Assembly: GCF_026625885.1 (NCBI RefSeq)
Contig: NZ_CP113068.1
Coordinates: 1,054,001-1,118,000, forward strand
DNA: 64,000 nucleotides
From: Roseateles sp. SL47
GTDB taxonomy: Bacteria > Pseudomonadota > Gammaproteobacteria > Burkholderiales > Burkholderiaceae_C
Reading direction: 5' to 3'
Positions 9,503-17,861 of this stretch are shown piece by piece. The notes beneath the pieces are model-generated. The model was not told the DNA's origin and searched no databases. It saw only the letters and a program-made list of their open reading frames with translations. The position numbers were made by a program, and so were the translations under genes. How positions within the stretch are numbered: the stretch's first letter is position 1; the number at the start of each line of letters is the position of its first letter.

Positions 9503-10438
9503 CACGGCCTTGATGCGCCCGGAGCGGCGCGCCTGCACCAGCATCGTGGCCAGTGCGCAGGACGCCAGCCGGGCGGCCTGCGAATCGGCCCGGCTGGTGA
9601 GGATGATGGGCACCTTGGCGCCCAGCACCACACCGGCCGCATAGGCCTTGGCCAGGAAGCTCAGGCTTTTGGCCAGCATGTTGCCGGCGTCCAGGTCCGG
9701 CACGATCAGCACATTGGCCCGCCCCGCCACCGGGGACACGATGCCCTTGATGCGGGCCGCCTCGGCATCGATGGCGTTGTCCATGGCCAGCGGCCCGTCC
9801 AGCACCGCACCGGTAATCTGGCCGCGGTCCGCCATCTTGCACAGCGCCGCTGCCTCCAGGGTGGACGGGACCTTGGGGTTGACCGTCTCCATCGACGACA
9901 GCAGCGCCACCCGCACCTCCGGCAGGCGCAGCGCATGGGCCAGATCGATGGCGTTCTGGACGATGTCGACCTTCTCTTCCAGGGTGGGCACGATGTTGAT
10001 GGCCGCATCCGAGATGATCAGCGGCTGCGGATGACCGGGCACATCCATCACGAAACAGTGGCTGATGCGCCGGGCTGTGCGCAGGCCGCCTTCGCGGCGC
10101 ACCACCGCGCCCATCAGCTCATCGGTGTGCAGGCTGCCCTTCATCAGCGCATCCACCTGCCCACGCAGCGCCAGCTGAACCGCCAGGTCGGCGGCGGCAT
10201 GGCTGTGGGGCACGTCATGCTGTTCAAAGGGGGAGATGTCCACCCCGGCCTGGGCTGCCGCTTCGGCCACCTTGGCCGCCGGCCCGACCAGCACCGGCTG
10301 CATCAGGCCCAGCGCGGCGGCTTCCACAGCCGCGTGGATCGCCACATCGCTGCAGGGGTGCACCACCGCCACCCGCAGGGGCGGACATTGACGAACCGCA
10401 TCAATCAGGCGGTCGTAGTGGGGGTGCGCGGACAACAT
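9497..10438 (-). CDS. pta: Phosphate acetyl/butyryltransferase family protein
   Basis: The 313-residue product is a short phosphotransacylase interconverting acetyl-CoA and acetyl phosphate. It has the PTA/PTB fold signatures DALMKGSLHTDELMGAV, SHCFVMDVPGHPQPLIISD, AINIVPTLEEKVDIVQNAI and IVPDLDAGNMLAKSLSFLA. It lacks the N-terminal regulatory domain of long Pta enzymes. The ATG at 10438 follows GGGAG. It is divergent from an acetate kinase gene with 79 bp between, so the two probably act as one acetyl-CoA/acetate module. Phosphate butyryltransferase activity cannot be excluded from sequence. Confidence 0.85.
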   Translation of the reverse strand: MLSAHPHYDRLIDAVRQCPPLRVAVVHPCSDVAIHAAVEAAALGLMQPVLVGPAAKVAEAAAQAGVDISPFEQHDVPHSHAAADLAVQLALRGQVDALMKGSLHTDELMGAVVRREGGLRTARRISHCFVMDVPGHPQPLIISDAAINIVPTLEEKVDIVQNAIDLAHALRLPEVRVALLSSMETVNPKVPSTLEAAALCKMADRGQITGAVLDGPLAMDNAIDAEAARIKGIVSPVAGRANVLIVPDLDAGNMLAKSLSFLAKAYAAGVVLGAKVPIILTSRADSQAARLASCALATMLVQARRSGRIKAVA

Positions 10439-10517
10439 GGATCGACTCCCTGGCTGGACCCAGGCATCCTACAGGTGGGCGCAGCTCCAGCAGATGAGCA
10501 AGCGCAAGAAGGAAGAC

Positions 10518-11765
10518 ATGGATCCAAGACTGGAAGGTGAATTCATTGCGGTGGTGAATGCGGGGTCGTCCAGTGTGAAGCTGTCGATGTTCTCGCTGCA
10601 TGCGGGTGGGGCGCCGGCGGGCACGCCGCCCTTGCGACTGGAGCTGCATGCGCAGGTGGAAGGCCTGGGTGGGCCGGGCACCACACCGCACTTCGAGGCC
10701 CGCCATGCCGACCGCAGCCCGGCAGGCACGCGGGACTGGCCGAGGGAGCCAATCACCCATGAACGGGCCATCGACCATCTGGCGGCGTTCATCCAGCACG
10801 AGTACCCGCAGATCGAGATGCTGGGCATCGGCCACCGGGTGGTGCATGGGGGCACGGGATTCCACCAGCCGGTGGTGGTCACACCCGCCCTGCTGGAACA
10901 ACTGGAGGCGCTGGTGCCCCTGGCCCCGCTGCATCAGCCGCACAACCTGGCTCCGATCCGTCGGGCGCTGGAGGGCTTGCCCGGCCTGCCGCAGGTGGCC
11001 TGCTTCGACACCGCCTTCCACCAGTCACAGTCGGTGGTGGCACAGACCTACGCGCTCCCCTACGAGCTGTATGACGCTGGCGTACGGCGATATGGCTTTC
11101 ATGGCCTCAGCTATGAATACATCGCCTCGCGGCTGCCCCACGTGTCGCCCGCCCTGGCCGACGGGCGGGTGGTGGCCCTGCATCTGGGCAATGGCGTCAG
11201 CGCCTGCGCGTTGCGGGCGGGGCGCAGCGTCGCCAGCAGCATGGGGTTCACCGCCGTTGAAGGTCTTCCGATGGGGACCCGCAGCGGCTCGGTGGATCCC
11301 GGGGTGCTGCTGTATCTGATGGACGAGCGCGGCATGGGCACCCGGGCGCTGGAGCGGCTGCTGTATCAGCAGTCGGGATTGCTGGGGCTGTCTGGCGTCT
11401 CCAGCGACATGCGAACCCTGCTTGCCAGCGAGGCCCCGAAGGCGCAACTGGCCATCGACGTATTCGTTCACCGCATTGCCCGGGAAATCGGCGCGCTGGC
11501 CGCCGACCTGGGCGGCTTGGACGGATTGGTGTTTACCGCTGGCATCGGCGAGCATGCGCCGCTGATCCGGCAACGTGTCATGGAGCGCTGCGCCTGGCTG
11601 GGCCTGGTGCCGGATGACGCGGCCAATCGTCTCGCCTCGTCTGGCCCCCAGGGCGAGCGTCGGATCAGCGCCAGCAGCAGCCGCTGCGAGGCTTGGGTGA
11701 TCCCCACCGATGAGGAGCTGATGATGGCTCGCCATACCTATCGGGCGCTGGCGGGTCGGGACTGA
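10518..11765 (+). CDS. ackA: Acetate kinase
   Basis: Acetate kinase interconverts acetyl phosphate plus ADP with acetate plus ATP. The 415-residue product has the ASKHA-fold motifs in order: VVNAGSSSVKLSMF, GIGHRVVHGGTGF, RYGFHGLSYEYI, VALHLGNGVSACALR, GLPMGTRSGSVDPGVLLYL and VFTAGIGEHAPLIR. The ATG at 10518 (MDPRLEGEF) follows AAGGAAG; two in-frame ATGs further upstream overlap the divergent gene's start region and are less likely. Its neighbour, the phosphotransacetylase, supports the assignment over other kinases of the superfamily. Confidence 0.94.
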   Translation: MDPRLEGEFIAVVNAGSSSVKLSMFSLHAGGAPAGTPPLRLELHAQVEGLGGPGTTPHFEARHADRSPAGTRDWPREPITHERAIDHLAAFIQHEYPQIEMLGIGHRVVHGGTGFHQPVVVTPALLEQLEALVPLAPLHQPHNLAPIRRALEGLPGLPQVACFDTAFHQSQSVVAQTYALPYELYDAGVRRYGFHGLSYEYIASRLPHVSPALADGRVVALHLGNGVSACALRAGRSVASSMGFTAVEGLPMGTRSGSVDPGVLLYLMDERGMGTRALERLLYQQSGLLGLSGVSSDMRTLLASEAPKAQLAIDVFVHRIAREIGALAADLGGLDGLVFTAGIGEHAPLIRQRVMERCAWLGLVPDDAANRLASSGPQGERRISASSSRCEAWVIPTDEELMMARHTYRALAGRD

Positions 11766-11845
11766 CCGCGCTGCGGGCGCTGGGGGCGAGCGACCCATGG
11801 CAAGGGCTTTGGCGGGCAGTTGGGCGAGGGGCTGAGCGGACGGTT

Positions 11846-11870
11846 GAGCCGGCGGCTCGGCTGGTTTTTT
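11846..11870 (+). terminator. Probable intrinsic terminator after ackA
   Basis: A short GC stem (GAGCC with GGCTC, or AGCCG with CGGCT) is followed by GG and a run of six T at 11865-11870, about 80 bp after the ackA stop. Confidence 0.5.
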
Positions 11871-11946
11871 GGCGGGATTTCTGGCTGGGTTTTGCTGGTT
11901 TTGCTTGGGCCCGGAGCCGGGCAGCGCTACATTTGCCGCAGACGCC

Positions 11947-12606
11947 ATGCATATCGCCATCCTCTCCTTCGATGGGTTCAATGAGCTTGACTGCTTCGTG
12001 CCGCTCGGCCTGCTGAACCGTCTCAAGCCGATGGGCTGGTCCGCCGAACTGTGCGGCCCGGGCGGCATGGTGACGTCCATGAATGGCGTCAACGTCCAGT
12101 TGCAACGCCCGCTGGAATGGGCCAATGAAGCGGATGCGGTGTGGTTTGGCTCCGGTCTTTACACCCGTGCCATTGCCGAAAACTCTGCCCTGCTGGACCG
12201 TCTCCAGCTGGACCCCACCCGCCAGCGGTTTGCCGCCCACGGCGCCGGCGCATTGCTGCTGGCCCGGCTTGGCCTGCTGGGGGAGGTCCCGGCCTGCACC
12301 GACGGGGCCGCCCGGCCGTGGCTGGTGGAAGCCGGAGTGCGGGTGCTCAGCGAGCCGTTTTATGCCCGCGGACCGGTGGCGACCGCCGGTGGCGGGCTGG
12401 CGTCGCTGTATCTGATGGCCTGGATGATCTGGAACCGTGCGGGGGAACCGACCGCCCGGGACGTCCTGGGGCATGCCGCCCCGGTGGGGCAGAAAACCGA
12501 GTACATCGACAGCCTGCTGGCACAGGTTCGACCCTTCATGGCAACGCTCACAGCTTCGGGGCCGCCCACCAGTCCGCCCCCCAGTCCGCCCACCAGTCCG
12601 CCTTGA
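11947..12606 (+). CDS. DJ-1/PfpI family protein lacking the nucleophile cysteine
   Basis: The 219-residue product has the class I glutamine-amidotransferase-like fold of the DJ-1/PfpI family: MHIAILSFDGFNELDCFVPL at the N-terminus, the ADAVWFGSGLYTRAI strand-turn and the small-residue helix GALLLARLGLLGE. In family members the nucleophile elbow reads like C-T-G-A; here it reads G-A-G-A within FAAHGAGALLLA, so the catalytic cysteine position is glycine. The protein may be non-catalytic, for example a binding protein. The C-terminus ends in a Pro/Ser/Thr repeat (PPTS units) from a 12-bp tandem duplication. The upstream frame to 11869 is not conserved-looking. Confidence 0.75.
   Translation: MHIAILSFDGFNELDCFVPLGLLNRLKPMGWSAELCGPGGMVTSMNGVNVQLQRPLEWANEADAVWFGSGLYTRAIAENSALLDRLQLDPTRQRFAAHGAGALLLARLGLLGEVPACTDGAARPWLVEAGVRVLSEPFYARGPVATAGGGLASLYLMAWMIWNRAGEPTARDVLGHAAPVGQKTEYIDSLLAQVRPFMATLTASGPPTSPPPSPPTSPP
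12562..12603 (+). repeat. 12-bp tandem repeat at the 3' end of the DJ-1-like gene
   Basis: Three units of CCGCCCACCAGT (the middle one with one change) at 12562, 12574 and 12586, plus half a unit, encode repeated Pro-Pro-Thr/Pro-Ser and end directly at the stop codon. Confidence 0.8.
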
Positions 12607-12727
12607 CCTGCGGCCATCGTCGATAATCGCGGGTTCGCCGCTTCGGCACCCCTTCGGCCATTGATGGCCTGTCCAGCGCGCCTGACCGGGACACTCCCGG
12701 CCCTAGGTGCGAGTTCTCATTCGCGCC

Positions 12728-14368
12728 ATGTCCACCGACCAACCCAGCCGAATCCAGTCCGAAGTGCGCCGTCGTCGCACCTTCGCCATCATTTCCCACC
12801 CTGACGCGGGTAAAACCACCCTCACCGAGAAGCTGCTGCTGTTCTCGGGCGCCATCCAGATCGCCGGCTCGGTGAAGGCCCGCAAGGCCTCCCGCCATGC
12901 CACTTCCGACTGGATGGAAATCGAAAAGCAGCGGGGCATTTCCGTGGCGTCCTCGGTGATGCAGATGGAATACCGCGACTGCGTCATCAACCTGCTCGAC
13001 ACCCCCGGCCACCAGGACTTTTCCGAAGACACCTACCGCGTGCTGACGGCGGTGGATGCGGCCCTGATGGTGATCGATGCCGCCAACGGTGTGGAACCGC
13101 AGACCCGTCGCCTGCTGCAGGTCTGCCGGGCACGCAACACGCCGATCCTGACCTTCGTCAACAAGATGGACCGGGAGGTTCAGGAGCCCCTGGCGCTGAT
13201 GGACGAAATCGAGCGGGAATTGGGCATGACGGTGGTGCCTTTCACCTGGCCGGTGGGCATGGGCAAGCATTTCCACGGTGTGATGGACCTGCGCCAGAAG
13301 CGCATGCGGGTGTTTGCGCCGGGTGAGGACCGGGTGGCAGGCACCGAAGAGGTGCTGGATGGCCTGGACAATCCGGCCTATGCCGAGCGCTTTGGCATGC
13401 AATATGAGAACGCCCAGGGTGAAATCGAACTGGTGAACGAGGCGGCGCCCACGTTCAAGCTGGACGAATTCCTCGATGGCCGCCAGACGCCGATGTTCTT
13501 CGGCTCGGCCGTCAACAACTTCGGCGTGCAGGAAGTGCTGGACGCGCTGGTGGAGCTGGCGCCGGCCCCGGCGGAACGTGCGGCCATGCAGCGTGTGGTG
13601 CAGCCGGAAGAGCCCAAGTTCACGGGTGTGGTGTTCAAGATCCAGGCCAACATGGACCCGGCGCACCGGGACCGCATTGCCTTCCTGCGGGTGGCGTCCG
13701 GCCATTTCGAGCGCGGCATGCGGCTGAAGGTGGTGCGGTCCGGCAAGGAGCTGCGGCCCAACACGGTGGTGAGCTTCCTGAGCCAGCGGCGCGAGCTGCT
13801 GGACGAAGCGTTTGCCGGCGACATCATCGGCATTCCCAACCACGGCGTGCTGCAGCTGGGCGACACCATCACCGAGGGCGAAGCGCTGCAATACACCGGC
13901 CTGCCCTTCTTTGCGCCGGAAATGTTCCGGTCGGTGGAAGTGGCGGATCCGCTCAAGACCAAGCAACTGCGTGAGGGCCTGCGCCAGTTGGGGGAAGAAG
14001 GCGCGATCCAGGTGTTCCGTCCGGAGGCGGGCAGTGTGCTGCTGCTGGGCGCGGTGGGCCAACTGCAGTTTGAAGTGGTGGCGCACCGCCTGGAGCACGA
14101 ATACAACGTCAAGGCCCGCATCACAGCGGCGCGCTACAACGTGGCGCGCTGGGTGACCTGCGACGAGGCCGACGGTGGCGAGAAGGAACTGCGCCGCTTC
14201 ATCGACCACAACGCCCACCGGGTGGCGTGGGACGCGGTGAACGCGCCGACCGTGCTGCTGGAATATGCCGGCGAGCTTCGGGCCATGCAGGAGAACTGGC
14301 CCAAGATCAAGTTCCACGCCCTGCGGGAACATGCGGGGCTTGTGTTCCAGAAGCAGATGGACGCTTGA
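12728..14368 (+). CDS. prfC: Peptide chain release factor 3
   Basis: RF3 is the translational GTPase that recycles RF1/RF2 after peptide release. The 546-residue product has G1 SHPDAGKTTLTEKLL, the G2 region around GSVKARKASRHATSDWMEIE, G3 LLDTPGHQDFSEDTYR, G4 FVNKMDRE, followed by domain II and the C-terminal domain (LGAVGQLQFEVVAHRLEHEY). The ATG at 12728 (MSTDQPSRIQSEV) is preferred to the GTG at 12707. The gene is monocistronic and convergent with the outer-membrane barrel gene. Confidence 0.96.
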   Translation: MSTDQPSRIQSEVRRRRTFAIISHPDAGKTTLTEKLLLFSGAIQIAGSVKARKASRHATSDWMEIEKQRGISVASSVMQMEYRDCVINLLDTPGHQDFSEDTYRVLTAVDAALMVIDAANGVEPQTRRLLQVCRARNTPILTFVNKMDREVQEPLALMDEIERELGMTVVPFTWPVGMGKHFHGVMDLRQKRMRVFAPGEDRVAGTEEVLDGLDNPAYAERFGMQYENAQGEIELVNEAAPTFKLDEFLDGRQTPMFFGSAVNNFGVQEVLDALVELAPAPAERAAMQRVVQPEEPKFTGVVFKIQANMDPAHRDRIAFLRVASGHFERGMRLKVVRSGKELRPNTVVSFLSQRRELLDEAFAGDIIGIPNHGVLQLGDTITEGEALQYTGLPFFAPEMFRSVEVADPLKTKQLREGLRQLGEEGAIQVFRPEAGSVLLLGAVGQLQFEVVAHRLEHEYNVKARITAARYNVARWVTCDEADGGEKELRRFIDHNAHRVAWDAVNAPTVLLEYAGELRAMQENWPKIKFHALREHAGLVFQKQMDA

Positions 14369-14384
14369 TTCCTTGCTTCCGACT

Positions 14385-14410
14385 CCGCCGAGCGCGGGAG
14401 CGCCTGGCGG
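14385..14410. terminator. Inverted repeat between convergent prfC and the barrel gene
   Basis: CCGCC-(n)-GCGC pairs with GCGC-(n)-GGCGG around GGGA. It is symmetric and lies between two convergent genes; there is no T-tract. Confidence 0.35.
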
Positions 14411-14425
14411 TGGGTCAGCGTGGAG

Positions 14426-14971
14426 TCAGTACCGCAACTCCCACCCCAGATTCCACACGTCCACATGGACCCCGGTGTAGCGTTCATACCCGGTGGTCAG
14501 TGCCATGTGGCTGCCCAGTTGAAGCGCCAGGCCGACACCGGCCGACACATTGGTACGGCTGGAACTGGGGCCGTTGTCGCGCTTCAGCGTGGTCTGGCCA
14601 ACGCCAACCCGTCCGGTCACGTTGAACAGGCTGCTGATGGGCAGCGAGCCCGTCAGGGCCACGCCTGCGTGGCGGTCCGGATAGGCGTACTCACGATCCG
14701 GCGCAAACAGGTTGAGGTCGAAATTCAACCCGCGAAGAAAGACTTCCGCCCCCAGGTTCGGGGTGAAACGGTAGCCCAGCGCCCATCCCACCGACAAGGT
14801 GCTGCTATTGTCGTAGTTGGGGTTGCCACCGTGGGCAGCGCCCACCACGAACTGACCATACAGCCCTGGGCTCAGGGTGGGGGCCGGCTCATCCGCGCGC
14901 GCCGCGCCACAGGCAGCCACAGCCGCCATCAGCACCAGTGCAGACGCCTTGGTGGTCAAAAAAAGTCTCAT
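14426..14971 (-). CDS. Small outer-membrane beta-barrel protein
   Basis: The 181-residue product has a signal peptide (MRLFLTTKASALVLMAAV, cleavage likely after ARA) and a mature part of alternating amphipathic strands: LYGQFVVGAAHG, TLSVGWALGYRFTPNLGAEVF, HAGVALTGSLPI, VTGRVGVGQTTL, AGVGLALQLGSHMALTTGYERY and a terminal WNLGWELRY. A C-terminal aromatic residue is the Bam recognition signal. The size fits an eight-stranded OmpA/OmpX-like barrel. AAC in the signal region is a poor lipobox. GGGAG precedes the ATG. The specific role is unknown. Confidence 0.78.
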   Translation of the reverse strand: MRLFLTTKASALVLMAAVAACGAARADEPAPTLSPGLYGQFVVGAAHGGNPNYDNSSTLSVGWALGYRFTPNLGAEVFLRGLNFDLNLFAPDREYAYPDRHAGVALTGSLPISSLFNVTGRVGVGQTTLKRDNGPSSSRTNVSAGVGLALQLGSHMALTTGYERYTGVHVDVWNLGWELRY

Positions 14972-15133
14972 GCTGCTCCCTTCCGTGGTGGATATCCGCC
15001 CCTCTCAGGCGGTGGTGCAGCATAACGATCTCCCGTCGCGGTGACACCACGCGCCCCCCCGTTGGCAGGAAAGACCCTGAGCATCGGCCAGGGTGCCGCC
15101 GGGGCGGGCGGGTGCAGCAGCGACGTCAAAGGG

Positions 15134-16090
15134 TCAGGGCTTGATGCTGTAGTTGATCGGCACCCACACGTAGCCCTTGCCCTCGGCCCGCAGGTGTCCG
15201 ATGCCGGGGAAAGACAGGTGGGCGGCAGCCACGTAGTAGCCCTTCTTCGCCGCATCGGCAAACACCTTCTCACGCTGCGGCACCGCCTGCTTTGAGTCGC
15301 TATCGAAGTTGATGGCCACCGACGGCGTGGGGAACTGGACAGCCGCCACATGCATCAGGTCGCCCCACAGGGCCAGTTGCTGCCCCTTGCTCTCCACCAT
15401 GTAGAGGGTGTGGCCCGGCGTATGGCCAGGTGCGGGCACGGCGCGGATGCCCGGCAGCAGGTCGGTCGCTCCACCAAAGGGCTTGACGCGGCCGGCGTCC
15501 TGGTACGGCTTGAGGGCGGCGATCACGCCCGGGAAGAACCCGCGATGGCCTTCCGGTTCCTTGGTGGCATTGGCGGCGTTGAGCCAATGGTCCGCGTCAT
15601 GCTGGTCCATGCGCACCACGGCGTTGGGGAACACCGGCTTGCCATCCTGGGTGAGGCCACCGGCATGGTCCGGATGCAAGTGGGTGATGTAGATCTCATC
15701 CACCTGCTCCGGCTGGTAGCCCGCCGCCTTCAGGTTGGCCAGCAGACGGCCGGCCGTGGGGCCGAACAAGCCAGCGGCGCCGGTGTCAACGAGCACCAGC
15801 TTGGTGCCGGTGTTGATCAGGTAGCCGTTGACCGAGGTTTCCACCGGCGGCTTCAAATAGCTCTTTTCCAGGGCCTTCACCACCGTGCCAGGTTTGGCCT
15901 TGTCCATCAGCTGGTCCACCGGCAGGTCCAGCGTCCCGTCGTTCAGCGCGGTGATTTCGAAGTCACCGAGCATCATGCGGTAGTAGCCGGGAGCCTGGGT
16001 CTTGATCTGCGGCGCGGCGGCTTGCACGCCAGCCGCCGCCAGGGCGAAAGCGAGGGCGATGGGTGCAAAACGGGGGGTCAAACGAATCAT
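15134..16090 (-). CDS. Periplasmic metallo-beta-lactamase-fold hydrolase
   Basis: The 318-residue product begins with a signal peptide (MIRLTPRFAPIALAFALAAA, cleavage near VQA-AAP). The MBL zinc motif HxHxDH is intact as THLHPDHAGGL, with downstream metal residues in PAPGHTPGHTLY and LWGDLMHVAAVQF. The layout resembles exported AHL-lactonase or quinolone-lactonase-like MBL enzymes, but substrate cannot be read from the sequence. The ATG at 16090 is chosen because it directly starts the signal peptide. The gene is divergent from the livG-type gene. Confidence 0.85.
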   Translation of the reverse strand: MIRLTPRFAPIALAFALAAAGVQAAAPQIKTQAPGYYRMMLGDFEITALNDGTLDLPVDQLMDKAKPGTVVKALEKSYLKPPVETSVNGYLINTGTKLVLVDTGAAGLFGPTAGRLLANLKAAGYQPEQVDEIYITHLHPDHAGGLTQDGKPVFPNAVVRMDQHDADHWLNAANATKEPEGHRGFFPGVIAALKPYQDAGRVKPFGGATDLLPGIRAVPAPGHTPGHTLYMVESKGQQLALWGDLMHVAAVQFPTPSVAINFDSDSKQAVPQREKVFADAAKKGYYVAAAHLSFPGIGHLRAEGKGYVWVPINYSIKP

Positions 16091-16325
16091 GGCGACGCTC
16101 CTGATCGGGATGTTGCGAGGGATGGGCGCGGAGCATAGCCACATGCGGCGCGCTATGCCTTCTGGTGCACTCAAGTGCCTCTCCTTTGGCGGTGAGTTCC
16201 ATCCAAGGGTTAGCCCTTGCGCAATGCTACGTAAAGGGTTTTACGCTCGCCGCTGCGGCGGGCCGCACCCTAAATTCCCCACTCCACTACAGAGGCACCG
16301 GACACCGGTGCCCGCCCTTGCGCCG

Positions 16326-17099
16326 ATGAGCACACTCATCCTGGAGACACGCAAACTGACCAAGGAGTTCAAAGGCTTCACCGCCGTGGACTCCGTGGAC
16401 CTGCAGGTACAGCGGGGGCATATCCATGCCCTCATCGGCCCCAATGGGGCTGGCAAGACCACCTGCTTCAATCTGCTCACCAAGTTCCTCACCCCCACCC
16501 GGGGCGCCATCCTCTTCAACGGCACCGACATCACCCGCGAGAAGCCCGCTCAGATCGCGCGCCGCGGGGTCATCCGGTCCTTCCAGATCTCGGCCGTCTT
16601 CCCCCACCTCACCGTGCTGGAGAACGTGCGCATCGGGTTGCAACGATTCACCGGCAAGAGCTACCACTTCTGGCGCGGCATGACCGCCCTGCGCGCCCTG
16701 GATGACCGCGCGCTGGCGCTCCTGGAACTGGTGGATCTGCGCGATGCCGCCGGCCTGCGCGCCGCCGACCTGCCCTACGGCCGCAAGCGCGCGCTGGAGA
16801 TTGCCACCACCATGGCCATGGAGCCCGAGCTGATGCTGCTGGACGAACCCACCCAGGGCATGGGCCACGAGGATGTGGACCGTGTCACCGCGCTGATCAA
16901 GCGGGTGGCCGAAGGCCGCACCGTGCTGATGGTGGAGCACAACATGAAGGTGATCAGCAGCATCGCGGACCGCATCACCGTGCTGGCCCGCGGCGCCGTG
17001 CTGGCCGAAGGCGACTACGCCACCGTCTCCCGCCATCCGGCCGTGCTGGAGGCCTATATGGGCACCGACAGCACCGAGCTGCAGGGAGCCCACGGATGA
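16326..17099 (+). CDS. livG: Branched-chain amino-acid ABC transporter ATPase LivG
   Basis: The 257-residue ATPase energises uptake of branched-chain amino acids or similar substrates. It has Walker A GPNGAGKTT, the LivG-specific segment RSFQISAVFPHLTVLENVRI, a degenerate signature LPYGRKRALEIA, Walker B LMLLDEPTQGM and switch His in MVEHNMKV. The ATG at 16326 starts the conserved domain. Its stop overlaps livF by four bases (ATGA), and the operon continues with the binding protein and two permeases. Confidence 0.9.
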   Translation: MSTLILETRKLTKEFKGFTAVDSVDLQVQRGHIHALIGPNGAGKTTCFNLLTKFLTPTRGAILFNGTDITREKPAQIARRGVIRSFQISAVFPHLTVLENVRIGLQRFTGKSYHFWRGMTALRALDDRALALLELVDLRDAAGLRAADLPYGRKRALEIATTMAMEPELMLLDEPTQGMGHEDVDRVTALIKRVAEGRTVLMVEHNMKVISSIADRITVLARGAVLAEGDYATVSRHPAVLEAYMGTDSTELQGAHG

Positions 17100-17809
17100 C
17101 CGCCCCGGCGCTGGAGATCCAGGGGCTGCAGGCCTGGTATGGGGAGAGCCACATCCTTCACGGGGTGAACCTCGCCGTTCCGCAGGGCCAGGTCTTGACG
17201 CTGCTGGGCCGCAATGGCGCCGGCCGCACCACCACCCTGCGGGCCATCATGGGCCTGACCGACCGCCGCAGCGGCTCCATCAAGGTGCATGGGCAGGAAT
17301 GCGTGCATCTGCCCACCCACCGGGTGGCGCGGCTCGGCCTGGGCTACTGCCCGGAAGAGCGCGGCATCTTTGCCTCGCTCAGCACCGAGGAAAACCTGCG
17401 ACTGCCGCCACCGCTCAAGGGCGGGCGCGGCAAGCAGATGTCCGAGCAGGAGATCTACGCCATGTTCCCCAACCTGGCGGAACGGCGGCACAGCCCCGGC
17501 ACCCGGCTGTCCGGCGGCGAGCAGCAGATGCTGGCGGTGGCCCGCATCCTGCGCACCGGCGCCGACATCCTGCTGCTGGACGAAATCTCCGAGGGCCTGG
17601 CCCCCGTCATCGTCCAGGCCCTGGCGCGCATGATCCGCGCCCTGAAGGCCCAGGGCTTCACCATCGTCATGGTGGAACAGAACTTCAGGTTCGCTGCACC
17701 GCTGGCGGACCACTTTGTCGTGATGGAGCACGGGCAGGTCGTTGAGTCCTTCCCGGCGGCCGAGCTGGAGGCCAAGCGGGCCCTGCTCGACCAGTTGCTG
17801 AGTGTGTGA
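17096..17809 (+). CDS. livF: Branched-chain amino-acid ABC transporter ATPase LivF
   Basis: The 237-residue partner ATPase has the LivF layout: LQAWYGESHILHGV, YCPEERGIFASLSTEENL, signature LSGGEQQMLAVARIL, Walker B ILLLDEISEGLAP and MVEQNF. The Walker A loop reads GRNGAGRTTT, so the usual invariant lysine is arginine (codon CGC at 17224-17226). This may be a lineage variant rather than damage because the rest is intact. It overlaps livG and is followed 52 bp later by the binding protein gene. Confidence 0.9.
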   Translation: MTAPALEIQGLQAWYGESHILHGVNLAVPQGQVLTLLGRNGAGRTTTLRAIMGLTDRRSGSIKVHGQECVHLPTHRVARLGLGYCPEERGIFASLSTEENLRLPPPLKGGRGKQMSEQEIYAMFPNLAERRHSPGTRLSGGEQQMLAVARILRTGADILLLDEISEGLAPVIVQALARMIRALKAQGFTIVMVEQNFRFAAPLADHFVVMEHGQVVESFPAAELEAKRALLDQLLSV

Positions 17810-17861
17810 TTCCCATCCCCAACAGGCCACCTCCCACAAGGCCGAGAACCAGGAGACAAGC

